This document shows positions 53,221 to 61,880 of a stretch of 64,000 bases of DNA, piece by piece. How positions within the stretch are numbered: the stretch's first letter is position 1; every line of letters begins with the position of its first letter. Origin of the DNA: CAWFKS01 sp963816435 (GTDB taxonomy: Bacteria > Pseudomonadota > Alphaproteobacteria > Rhizobiales > Rhizobiaceae). The notes beneath the pieces were generated by a model. It did not search any database. It was not told the DNA's origin and worked only from the letters and a program-made list of their open reading frames with translations. Made by a program: the position numbers and the translations under genes. Location: NCBI GenBank assembly GCA_963816435.1, contig CAWFKS010000009.1:124001-188000 (forward strand), in the 5' to 3' direction.

Positions 53221-53848
53221 TCAGCGTTCCCACTTCTCCAGGAACGCCTCGACGCTGAGGTTCTGCATGTCGGGCACCGCCTCGAACAGCTTGTCGAGCG
53301 GCCAGTCCCACCATGCGAGTTCCTGGAGCCGCTTGGCGACAGCCAGCCGAAAAACGTGGCCGGAGTTCCCTCGCCGGAACGCCGGCCACGATCGTGTACG
53401 GCGCGACGTCGCGGGTGACGACGGCGTTGGCGCCGATCACCGCGCCGTCGCCGACGCTGACGCCGGGCAGCACGACCGCGCCGTGGCCGATCCACACGTC
53501 GTTGCCGATCGTGACCGCCCTGCCCCGCCGGTGGTCGCGGAAGCCGGCATCGACGCCCAGATAGCGGAAATACTCGTTCGGTCGGTAGCTCAGCTTGTGC
53601 GTGGTCACCCGCTCCAGCGGATGTTCCAGCGCGTTGATGCGGGTGTTGGCCGCGATCGAGCAGAACTTGCCGATCGTCGTGTAAATCGCCTCGGCGTGGC
53701 GCTCGAAATAGGAGAAATCGCCGAGCACCACCTCGCGCAGGACCACCCGCTCGCCGACCGCGGCATAGCGGCCGATCTTGCAACCCTTCAGCTCCGCGCT
53801 CGGATGGATGCGCGGAGCGGGATCGTTGAAGCGCAAATCCTCGCTCAT
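53221..53848 (-). CDS. hexapeptide-repeat acetyltransferase, phosphonate-metabolism type (one frame break)
   Basis: A 208-residue left-handed beta-helix transferase after repair. It opens RIHPSAELKGCKIGRYAAVG, has GDFSYFERHAEAIYTTIGKF, INALEHPLERVTTHKLSYR and AVTIGNDVWIGHGAVVLPGV, then TIVAGVPARELRPRF. This is the layout of the Thr-family hexapeptide acetyltransferase found with phosphonate genes, but no phn genes are nearby. One extra base in the A-run 53350-53354 breaks the frame; corrected, the C-terminus reads LQELAWWDWPLDKLFEAV to a stop at 53221. Confidence 0.8.
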
Positions 53849-53892
53849 GAAGGCGGCTTAGCCGCCGCCACCGAATGCGGCAAGCCTGCCGA

Positions 53893-54381
53893 TCAGCTCT
53901 TCGGCTCGCCGTTCTTCCAGGTGACCTGCTGGCCGTAGAGCGGCACGGTCGAGATCGCCATCTTGGCCGAACCGTCCTGCACCTGGCGCGAGTGCGACAG
54001 GTAGATGAGCGTATGGTTCGCCTTGTCGTAGATCCGGTTCACGACCATTTTCTTCCAGATCAGGCTGATGCCCTGCTTGAAGACTTCCTCGCCATCCTCG
54101 CTGAGATCGATGTCGCCGATGCTGATAGGCCCCGTCTGCCGACATGCGATGGAGGAATTCGAAGGGTCCTCGAACCAGTTACCCTTCTGCAGGCGGTCGA
54201 TGACGCTGCGGTCGAAATAGGTGACGTGGCAGGTCACGCCCTCCACCTGCGGATCGGCGATCGCCTCGATGACGATGTCGTTGCCGACCCAGTCGACGCC
54301 GACGCGGCCGACTTCCTCCGCATTGGCGGCGGCCGGAGCGAGGATGGCGGTCGCGAGAAGCGCGGCGGCAAGAGGTTTCAT
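53893..54381 (-). CDS. creA: CreA family exported protein
   Basis: A 162-residue protein with a signal peptide (residues 1-21, ending ANA), then EEVGRVGVDWVGNDIVIEAI, GVTCHVTYFDRS, NSSIACRQTGPISI and ISLIWKKMVVNRIYDKANHT. These are the CreA family features, including two conserved cysteines. It is periplasmic with unknown function; the name comes from its place in the E. coli cre locus. No creBCD genes are here. Confidence 0.88.
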   Translation of the reverse strand: MKPLAAALLATAILAPAAANAEEVGRVGVDWVGNDIVIEAIADPQVEGVTCHVTYFDRSVIDRLQKGNWFEDPSNSSIACRQTGPISIGDIDLSEDGEEVFKQGISLIWKKMVVNRIYDKANHTLIYLSHSRQVQDGSAKMAISTVPLYGQQVTWKNGEPKS

Positions 54382-54515
54382 CGGAGAGCTACCTTGGCGT
54401 TGGTGAACGGTTGCAAGGCAGGTGGGAACTCATGGCCCCGCTTGCAAGACGGCGGCCGTCTCGGCGAAGGGCGATTGCGGCAAGATGAACCTTTGCCGAA
54501 ACGGCCGACAAGGGT

Positions 54516-54689
54516 ATGAAGACCGCCATGAAGACGATGCGCGGCCCTGCCTTTCCCGCCGCGGCGAAGCTGACGCTCGCCGTGCTCGTGCTTGCAGCCC
54601 TGTCCGGCGCGGCTTTCGCCATGTGGATTCGCCACGGCGCCGGCATATTCATGGCGTTGGTCGAATCCGGCCTCGCCTGGTGCTACTGA
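54516..54689 (+). CDS. small membrane protein before the SCO gene (57 aa)
   Basis: A 57-codon frame: a basic N-terminus (KTAMKTMRGPAF), one hydrophobic segment (LTLAVLVLAALSGAAFAM) and the ending GAGIFMALVESGLAWCY. I recall a conserved small protein with this ending upstream of SCO genes in rhizobia. It lies 30 bp before the SCO gene and could be a membrane partner. Shorter starts at Met5 or Met8 are possible. Too short for routine gene finding. Confidence 0.6.
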   Translation: MKTAMKTMRGPAFPAAAKLTLAVLVLAALSGAAFAMWIRHGAGIFMALVESGLAWCY

Positions 54690-54719
54690 GCCGCCCCTGC
54701 CAAACGACGGTGACTTGAA

Positions 54720-55298
54720 ATGATGCGCTCCATCCTGATCGGCATCCTGGTGCTCATGGCCGCGGGTGCCGCCTACATCACCTTCGAGTGGTACAGCCGA
54801 CAGCACACGGAAGAAGCCTACGGCGCGCCGTTCGAGCTCGTCGACCAGCATGGCGACAAGATTACCGACGCGGCGTTCAAGGGGCATCCGACTGCGGTGT
54901 TCTTCGGCTACACGCACTGCCCGGAGGTCTGCCCGACCACGCTCTACGAGCTGGACGGCTGGCTGAAGAAGATGGGCGACGAGGGCAAGGACATCCACGC
55001 CTACTTCGTCTCGATCGACCCGGAGCGCGACACGCCGGAGATGATGGACAACTACTTGAGCAACGTCTCCGACCGGATAATCGGCATCAGCGGCGAGCCC
55101 GCCAAGGTGCAGGCGATGGCCAAGGCGTTCGGGATTTATTTCCGCAAGGTGCCGATCGGCGACGGTGACTACACGATGGATCACACGGCCTCGATCCTGC
55201 TGCTCGACCGCAACGGCGCCTTCGCCGACACGATCGCCTACGGCACCGATGCCGACAAGGCGATCGCCAAGCTGAAGAAGCTGGAAGCGGGAGCCTGA
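54720..55298 (+). CDS. SCO1/SenC family copper chaperone/thiol protein
   Basis: A 192-residue membrane-anchored thioredoxin-fold protein. An N-terminal helix (SILIGILVLMAAGAAYI) anchors it; the copper-binding CPEVC is at residues 67-71 in FFGYTHCPEVCPTTLYEL and the third ligand His is in YTMDHTASI. SCO proteins help assemble the CuA site of cytochrome oxidase or act as thiol reductants. The start may be either of the two first ATGs. It overlaps no gene but is followed after 3 bp by prmA. Confidence 0.9.
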   Translation: MMRSILIGILVLMAAGAAYITFEWYSRQHTEEAYGAPFELVDQHGDKITDAAFKGHPTAVFFGYTHCPEVCPTTLYELDGWLKKMGDEGKDIHAYFVSIDPERDTPEMMDNYLSNVSDRIIGISGEPAKVQAMAKAFGIYFRKVPIGDGDYTMDHTASILLLDRNGAFADTIAYGTDADKAIAKLKKLEAGA

Positions 55299-55301
55299 GC
55301 A

Positions 55302-56183
55302 TTGGCGGCGCCCCACGTGACGCAGACACGCCTGCACTTCACCGCTCCAAAGCCGATCGCCGAGACGCTCTACGCCCGGCTCGAAGCGGAGTTCGAGGAC
55401 GATGGCCTGCCGCTGGCCATCCTCGAGACCGACGAGAAGAACCGGATCTACGAGGTTTCGGTCTACGCGCTCGACGATGCGGACGATGTGGCGGCGCGAA
55501 TGCGGCGGGCAGGCGGTTCCGAAATCCCGGAGATCGCGCGCGAGAAGCTGCCGGACATCGACTGGGTCGCGCATACGCTGGAGGGGCTGCGCCCGGTCCG
55601 GGCGGGCCGCTTTCTGGTCCACGGCAGCCATGACCGGAACAAGCGGCGGCCGGGCGACCTAGCGATAGAAATCGAAGCCGGCAGGGCCTTCGGCACCGGC
55701 CATCACGGCACCACCGCCGGCTGCCTGATCATGCTGGAGCGCGTCGTTCGCACACGCCATCCCCGCAATGCGCTCGATCTCGGCACCGGCAGCGCGGTGC
55801 TGGCGATCGCGCTTGCCAGGCTCGCCCACATTCCGGTGCTGGCGACGGACATCGACCCGGTGGCCACCGAAGTCGCGGCCCGCAACGTGCGGCTGAACAG
55901 GACACACAGGCTGGTGCGGACGATCACCGCCACCGGATTCGCCCACAGGGAGGTGTCGGCAGGTCGGCCGTTCGACCTGATCGTCGCCAACATCCTCGCC
56001 CGGCCGCTGATGAAGCTCGCCCCCGAAATGGCGCGGCACCTGGCGCCGGGTGGGTCGGTCGTGCTGTCGGGCATCCTGGACGAGCAGCGCGATGCCGTGC
56101 TGGCCGCCTATGTCGGGCAGAGGTTCCGGCACGTCGCCACGCTCCACCGCGAGGGCTGGACGACGCTGCATCTCATGCGCTGA
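55302..56183 (+). CDS. prmA: ribosomal protein L11 methyltransferase
   Basis: A 293-residue AdoMet-dependent enzyme that trimethylates L11. The N-terminal L11-recognition domain (about residues 1-100) precedes GRAFGTGHHGTTAGCL, the PrmA mark, AdoMet motif I NALDLGTGSAVLAIALARL, and DLIVANILARPLMKLAPEM. The start is TTG at 55302 with GGGAG nine bases upstream; no better start lies near. It follows the SCO gene by 3 bp and is probably in its operon. Confidence 0.9.
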   Translation: MAAPHVTQTRLHFTAPKPIAETLYARLEAEFEDDGLPLAILETDEKNRIYEVSVYALDDADDVAARMRRAGGSEIPEIAREKLPDIDWVAHTLEGLRPVRAGRFLVHGSHDRNKRRPGDLAIEIEAGRAFGTGHHGTTAGCLIMLERVVRTRHPRNALDLGTGSAVLAIALARLAHIPVLATDIDPVATEVAARNVRLNRTHRLVRTITATGFAHREVSAGRPFDLIVANILARPLMKLAPEMARHLAPGGSVVLSGILDEQRDAVLAAYVGQRFRHVATLHREGWTTLHLMR

Positions 56184-56200
56184 GGGCCACTGGCGACAAC

Positions 56201-56225
56201 AAAAAAGGCGGCCCGAAGGCCGCCT
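56201..56225 (-). terminator. Rho-independent terminator of the DUF1127 gene
   Basis: On the minus strand GGCGGCC-TTCG-GGCCGCC forms a perfect 7-bp stem with a stable TTCG loop followed by TTTTTT (56201-56206). It lies 25 bp beyond the DUF1127 stop. The plus strand lacks a T tract, so prmA transcripts are not clearly ended here. Confidence 0.85.
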
Positions 56226-56249
56226 CGTCAGTCGGAGGTCATTTTCTGC

Positions 56250-56438
56250 TTAGAACGGGTAGTAGGACGCGCCGCGCTTCCTGAGCTGCTCGCGGTTGTA
56301 GCCGTGAGCGGCGAGCGTCTCGTCGTCGAGCATAAGCAGAGCGCCGTCGACGTAGCGTGCGGCCTGTGCGGACCTGGCGGCGACGATCGAGTCGAGGGCG
56401 CCGCGGAAGAAGCCGCGTCTCGTGGATCCATGTGCCAT
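56250..56438 (-). CDS. DUF1127 small protein
   Basis: A 62-residue protein ending in the DUF1127 motif: ARYVDGALLMLDDETLAAHG and then NREQLRKRGASYYPF, with the D-ETL and R-L-R pattern. Small DUF1127 proteins in alphaproteobacteria are linked to stress, phosphate and RNA turnover, some of them to regulation by small RNA. It has its own strong terminator. About 226 bp without genes lie upstream to the aminopeptidase start. Confidence 0.82.
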   Translation of the reverse strand: MAHGSTRRGFFRGALDSIVAARSAQAARYVDGALLMLDDETLAAHGYNREQLRKRGASYYPF

Positions 56439-56664
56439 GTCAGTGCTCCTGATTTCGTTGGAAGATCATTTCCTCCACGCTCTGAAAGGTAAGCGCTACT
56501 GACCCATTTACCAGCGCAATTTGTGCATGGCACCATCCCGTTTTTGCAGTCGCTAACAGATTTTTTGCACCGCACCATCGCTTTCGCCTGCACGTTGCGC
56601 GCGCCTCGCCGCACCGCTACGTTCGCCGCCGATCGCCTCCCCTTCTCCCTGTGCCGGATTTCCC

Positions 56665-58494
56665 ATGTTTCAGAGCTTCGACAGCGTTTCCGATCCATCC
56701 CAGGCAGCCGACCGCGTGGCGCGGCTGCGCGAACGCATGGAAGAGAGCGGAATCGACGGCTTCCTGGTCCCCCGCGCCGACGAGCATCAGGGCGAGTATG
56801 TCGCCCGCCGCGCCGAGCGACTGCAGTGGCTGACCGGCTTCACCGGCTCGGCAGGCGTCGCGCTGGTGCTTGCGGAGAGTGCGCTCATCTTTGTCGACGG
56901 GCGCTACCAGCTCCAGGTCCGCGAGCAGGTCGATCCCGCGATATTCAGCGTCGAGAGCCTGGTCGACAATCCGCCACGCTCATGGCTTGCCGAGAACGCT
57001 TCGCAAGGCATGCGCATCGGTTTCGATCCATGGTTGCACACGATCGACGAAGCCAGGCACCTGCGAGAGGCGCTTCGCAAGAAAGGTGGCGAACTCGTTG
57101 CGCTATCGGAAAACCTCGTCGACGCGATCTGGGAGGACCAGCCGGCCCCGCCGTGCGAACCGGTTTTCGTGCAGCCGCTGGAATTTGCCGGCGAGGAAGC
57201 CGACTCCAAGCTGGAACGGCTGCGCGGCACGCTTGCGGCGGCCGGTGCGGATTGCGCGGTGCTGACCGACCCTTCCTCACTTGCCTGGACCTTCAACATT
57301 CGCGGCAACGACGTGCCGCACACGCCGCTGGCGCTCGGCTTCGCGCTGATCTCGGCAAGCGGAGACCACGTCCTCTTCATGGACGCCCGTAAGCTCTCCG
57401 GCGAGGCAGGCGAGCACGTCGCGAAGCTGGCCACGGTGATGCCCCCCGAGGCGCTGGAGGACGAACTGGCGCGTCGTGCCACGGCCGGCGCGGCGGTCGC
57501 GCTCGACCCGGGATTGGCCGCCGAAAGGCTGCGCCAGATCGTCGAGGATCACGGCGGCACCGTCGTGCGTGCGCCGGATCCCGCCCGCCTGCCACGCGCC
57601 GTCAAGAACCGCACGGAACTCGACGGCGCGCGCGCCGCCCACCGCCGCGACGGCGCCGCAGTTACGAAATTCCTGTGCTGGCTCGACGGTGTCGAACCCG
57701 GGACGGCCGACGAGATATCCGTCGCCACCAAGCTGGAGGATTATCGCCGCGTCACCGGCGAGGAAACGCAGCAGCCGCTGCGCGAAATCGCCTTCGACAC
57801 GATCTCGGGCGCGGGCCCCAACGGCGCCGTCATTCACTACCGCGTCACAACCAAGACCCGGCGGAAGCTGGAGCCCGGCGAGCTCTACCTCGTGGATTCG
57901 GGCGCGCAGTACCAGGACGGCACCACCGACATCACCCGCACGGTGCCGATCGGCACGCCGACGGACGAGATGCGCGAGCGCTACACGATCGTGCTGAAGG
58001 GCCTGATCGCGATCTCGCTGGCGCGCTTCCCGGCCGGCACGCGCGGCTGCGACCTCGACCCGCTGGCGCGCCTCGCCCACTGGAAGGCGGGACTCGACTT
58101 CGCGCACGGCACCGGCCACGGCGTCGGCGCCTATCTGTCCGTCCACGAGGGGCCGCAACGGCTCGCCAAGACCGGCACGCAGAAGCTGGAGCCCGGCATG
58201 ATCCTGTCGAACGAGCCCGGCTACTACAAGGAAGGCCATTACGGCATCCGGCTGGAAAACCTCGTGGTCGTGAAACCCGCCGAGGAGATTGTCGGCGGCG
58301 ACATCGCCATGCACGGGTTCGAGACGCTGACGCTCGCGCCGTTCGACCGCCGCCTGATCAAGGCCGAGATGCTGAGCGAGGACGAGCGCGCCTGGCTGGA
58401 TGCCTACCACGCCCGGGTGATGGAAGAGATCGCCCCGATGGTCGACGGCGAGGTGCGCGGCTGGCTGGAGAAGGCGACGGCGAAGCTCGCCTGA
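56665..58494 (+). CDS. aminopeptidase P family metallopeptidase
   Basis: A 609-residue three-domain Xaa-Pro aminopeptidase, like the eukaryotic cytosolic form. Two creatinase-like N-terminal domains (about residues 1-310) precede the pita-bread catalytic domain. Its five metal ligands are visible: LVDSGAQY (Asp), TTDITRT (Asp), FAHGTGHGVGAYLSVHEGP (His), NEPGYY (Glu) and RLENLV (Glu). It removes N-terminal residues before proline in the cytoplasm. It is complete and not broken. The start MFQSFDSVSD is the first Met after a non-coding leader. Confidence 0.92.
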   Translation: MFQSFDSVSDPSQAADRVARLRERMEESGIDGFLVPRADEHQGEYVARRAERLQWLTGFTGSAGVALVLAESALIFVDGRYQLQVREQVDPAIFSVESLVDNPPRSWLAENASQGMRIGFDPWLHTIDEARHLREALRKKGGELVALSENLVDAIWEDQPAPPCEPVFVQPLEFAGEEADSKLERLRGTLAAAGADCAVLTDPSSLAWTFNIRGNDVPHTPLALGFALISASGDHVLFMDARKLSGEAGEHVAKLATVMPPEALEDELARRATAGAAVALDPGLAAERLRQIVEDHGGTVVRAPDPARLPRAVKNRTELDGARAAHRRDGAAVTKFLCWLDGVEPGTADEISVATKLEDYRRVTGEETQQPLREIAFDTISGAGPNGAVIHYRVTTKTRRKLEPGELYLVDSGAQYQDGTTDITRTVPIGTPTDEMRERYTIVLKGLIAISLARFPAGTRGCDLDPLARLAHWKAGLDFAHGTGHGVGAYLSVHEGPQRLAKTGTQKLEPGMILSNEPGYYKEGHYGIRLENLVVVKPAEEIVGGDIAMHGFETLTLAPFDRRLIKAEMLSEDERAWLDAYHARVMEEIAPMVDGEVRGWLEKATAKLA

Positions 58495-58504
58495 AGCGGC
58501 GTTG

Positions 58505-58802
58505 CTATCCGAAGAAATAGCGGCCGAAGATCAGGACGGCCGCGCCCGGACAGGAACACCGCCATCATGCCGCCGCGCAGCGCCACCAATCCGGCGACGG
58601 CCAGCGCGGTCAGTTCCACCGGTCCGCCGGTCATCACCGCCGGCGCCACCAGCGTCGTCAGCACCGCCGCGGGAACCGCGTTCAGCCCGGCCTCGACGCG
58701 CGGATGAATCTTGTCGAAGCGCGACAGTACGAGGTCGCCGCCGACGCGCGTCAAATAGGTGAGCACGGCGCCGGCGAGGATGACGAGAACGGTGGTGCTC
58801 AT
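58505..58802 (-). CDS. azlD: AzlD-type small subunit of branched-chain amino-acid exporter (one frame break)
   Basis: A 98-residue membrane protein with about four hydrophobic segments: VLVILAGAVLTYLTRVGGDL, VPAAVLTTLVAPAV and ALRGGMMAVFLSG. One extra G/C in the run 58545-58547 shifts the frame; corrected, it ends AAVLIFGRYFFG and stop, the family ending. Works with AzlC. Its start overlaps the azlC stop by four bases. Confidence 0.87.
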
Positions 58803-59539
58803 GTCGGGATGTCCTCCGCGTTCGCGTCATCGGCCCCCTTGGTCCCGCCGCTGTTCGTCGGCATGAACGCCGCCAGCAGCACGCCCGCGATCGCACCGAT
58901 GGAGACGTGCCACGGCGAGCCGACCGTCCTTTCCGCGACAATGGAGGCGACGGCGCTGACGATCACCACCGGCAGCCACAGCGGCCGACCCCGGAAGCTC
59001 ATCACCAGTCCGAGGAAGTAGATCGGCAGGATGAAGTCGATGCCGAGCGCATGCGGATCGGGAATGAGGTTGCCGAAATAGGCGCCGACCGCGGCCTCCA
59101 CGGTCCAGCTGACGTAGAGCGACAGCCCCATTCCCATGAACCAGGGGAAGGTGATGGTGCGCCCGAGCGTCGCCTGACGTTCGGCCTCTGCATATTGTGG
59201 ATCGACCAGGAAGAACAGGCCGATCCAGCGCTGCAGTGGCGTCCAGTGCCGCACCAGCGGGCCGATTGCCGCGGAATAGAGGACGTGGCGGAAATTGACC
59301 GCCAGGATCGAGAAAGCGATCAGCCACGGCGCAACGTGCTGCCCGAACAGTTCGAGCCCGACCATCTGGCTGGCGCCGGCGAAGATCGTCGCGCTCATCA
59401 GCACCGCCTCGCCGACCGAAAGGCCGTTGTCGACCGCCAGCGCCCCGAACAGCACGCCGAAGGGGCTGACCGCCAGCACCACGGGGATGCTGCGGCGCCA
59501 ACCGGCGAAGAACTCTCGTGATGTCGGATTGGCAGCCAT
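58799..59539 (-). CDS. azlC: AzlC-type branched-chain amino-acid exporter
   Basis: A 246-residue inner-membrane protein: SIPVVLAVSPFGVLFGALAV, SATIFAGASQMVGLELF, LAVNFRHVLYSAAIGP and FLVDPQYAEAERQ are AzlC family marks. With AzlD it exports branched-chain amino acids or analogues such as azaleucine. The two stops and starts overlap (ATGA), so both are coupled. It reads in the same direction as ligA, 84 bp downstream of it. Charged tail at the C-terminus. Confidence 0.92.
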   Translation of the reverse strand: MAANPTSREFFAGWRRSIPVVLAVSPFGVLFGALAVDNGLSVGEAVLMSATIFAGASQMVGLELFGQHVAPWLIAFSILAVNFRHVLYSAAIGPLVRHWTPLQRWIGLFFLVDPQYAEAERQATLGRTITFPWFMGMGLSLYVSWTVEAAVGAYFGNLIPDPHALGIDFILPIYFLGLVMSFRGRPLWLPVVIVSAVASIVAERTVGSPWHVSIGAIAGVLLAAFMPTNSGGTKGADDANAEDIPT

Positions 59540-59623
59540 GAAATCTCCGCCGCCGTTCTAGGTCAGCACTGCTGCCATGTCACATGAAATCGGTTGCATT
59601 GGCGATCAGCCGAGCTGAACCGT

Positions 59624-61781
59624 CTACCCCTGCCCGACGAGCTCGAACCAGGCATCCTCGTCGATCACCTCGATGCCGAGTTCGCTCGCCTGTTTCAGCT
59701 TCGAGCCCGCACCCGGGCCAGCGACGACGAGATCGGTCTTCTTCGACACCGAACCCGATGTCTTGGCGCCCAGCCGCTCGGCCATCGCCTTGGCCTCGTC
59801 GCGCGACATGCGCTCCAGCGAGCCGGTGAAGACGATCGTCTTGCCAGCCACCGGGGAGCTCGATTCCGGCACCGGCTCCTCGTCGGCCACGGTGACCTCT
59901 TTCAGCAGAGCGTCGACGACCTCGCGATTGTGCTCTTCGGCGAAGAACTCGACCACCGCCTCCGCCACGATGGCGCCGATGCCGGCGACGTCGTTGATCT
60001 CCTGCCAGGCGGCGTTGCCCTTGTCGCCCTTTTCCGCCGGCATCTCGGCGGCCTCCGCCGCCTCGCGCAGTGCCTCGAAGCTCAGGAACGAGCGCGCCAG
60101 TCGCTTGGCGTTGGTTTCGCCGACATGCCGGATCCCGAGCGCGAAAAGGAAGCGGGACAACGCCACCTCGCGGCGCGCGTCGATCGCCTCGAACAGTTTC
60201 CTGACGGAAACCTCGCCGTAGCCCTCGATGTTTTCGAGCTTGGTGAGCGATTTCTCCTGCCGCGCCCTCAGCGTGAAGATGTCGGCCGGTGAGCGGATCT
60301 TCAGCGCCGGGTCTTCGGCATTGAAGAAGAACTCGATCTGCTTTTCGCCCAGCCCCTCGATGTCGAAGGCGTGTCGCGACACGAAATGGCGGATGCGCTC
60401 CATCGCCTGCGCCGCGCAGATGAGACCGCCGGTGCAGCGCCGCACCGCCTCCCCCTCCTCGCGTACCGCGCTGCTGCCGCAGACCGGGCAGTGGTCGGGA
60501 AACACGTAGGGCGTGGCGTCCTTCGGACGCTTTTCCGGCACGATATCGAGGATCTGCGGGATGACGTCGCCGGCGCGCTGCACGATCACGGTGTCGCCGA
60601 TGCGGATGTCGTGGCCGTCGGGCCGGATCGGCCTGCCCAGAATTGCCGATGCCCCTGATATAGTCCTCGTTGTGCAGCGTCGCATTCGTAACGACGACGC
60701 CGCCGACCGTCACCGGCTCCAGCCGCGCCACCGGCGTCAGCGCGCCGGTGCGCCCGACCTGGATGTCGATGCCGGTGATCACAGTCATCGCCTTTTCGGC
60801 GGGAAACTTGTGCGCCGTCGCCCAGCGGGGGCTGCGCGAGCGGAAGCCGAGCCGTTCCTGCAGGTCCAGCCGGTCGACCTTGTAGACGACGCCGTCGATG
60901 TCGTAGGGCAGCTCGGCGCGATCGGCCTCGATGGCGTGATATTGCGCCAGCAATTCCTCGACGCTGCGGCAGCGCACCATGCGCTCGTTGACCGTGAACC
61001 CCCAATCGGCGAAGCGCTGCACCACATCGTATTGCGTGTCGGCTGGCAGTTCGCTCATTTCACCCCAGGCATAGGCGAAGAAGCGCAGCGGCCGGGTGCG
61101 GGTCACCTCAGGGTCGAGCTGGCGCAGGCTGCCGGCCGCCGAATTGCGCGGATTGGCGAAGACGCGGCCGGTTTCCTTCATGCGCTCATTGAGCGCGAAG
61201 AAATCCTCGCGACGCATGTAGACCTCGCCGCGAATCTCCACGATCTCCGGCACGCCCTTCGGAAGCTCGTTGGGGATTTCGTCGATGGTGCGGATGTTGG
61301 CGGTGACGTTCTCGCCCGTCGTGCCGTCGCCGCGCGTGGCGGCCGTCACCAGCCGGCCGTTCTCGTAGCGCAGCGACATCGACAGCCCGTCGATCTTCGG
61401 CTCCGCCGTGAACACCAGTTCCTCGTCGGCGGGCCAGGAGAGAAAGCGCTTCACGCTGGCCACGAAGTCGCGAACGTCCTCGTCGGAAAACACGTTGTCG
61501 AGCGACAGCATGGGTCGGGCGTGCCGGACCGGTCCGAAGGTGCCGGACGGAGCCGCGCCGACCCGCTTTGACGGCGAATCCTCGCGGATCAGCTCGGGAA
61601 ACCGCGCCTCGATGGCACTGTTGCGCGCCCGCAGCGCATCGTAGTCGGCGTCCGAAATCGCCGGCCGATCTTCGCCGTGGTAGAGCCGGTCGTTCTCGGC
61701 GATTTCGGCGGCGAGGCGCTTCAGCTCGTCCGCTGCCTGTTCCTGGGTCAGGTTCTCGACGGGAATGGTGGACTCGGACAT
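59624..61781 (-). CDS. ligA: NAD-dependent DNA ligase (one frame break)
   Basis: A 718-residue LigA. Domain Ia and the nucleotidyltransferase with adenylated Lys129 (FTAEPKIDGLSMSLRYENG), the OB-fold, the Cys4 zinc finger (CPVCGSSAVREEGEAVRRC with later C), helix-hairpin-helix repeats and a BRCT domain at the end (TIVFTGSLERMSRDEAK). It joins Okazaki fragments and is essential. One extra base near 60640 shifts the frame before GRPIRPDGHDIRIGD; removal restores the length. The start at 61781 matches the family. Conserved order bamD-recN-ligA. Confidence 0.94.
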
Positions 61782-61880
61782 GGGATGGAAACGCAGCCGG
61801 CAGGGACGGAAAACCGGCGCACTCTTTGCCAAACGCGGTGAAAAGTAAACCGGCCGAACCGCCTCTCTCGCCGCTTCCTG

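Noticed and set aside
53221..53848. Phosphonate operon
   Set aside because: The acetyltransferase resembles the phosphonate-associated type, but no phn gene is present nearby.
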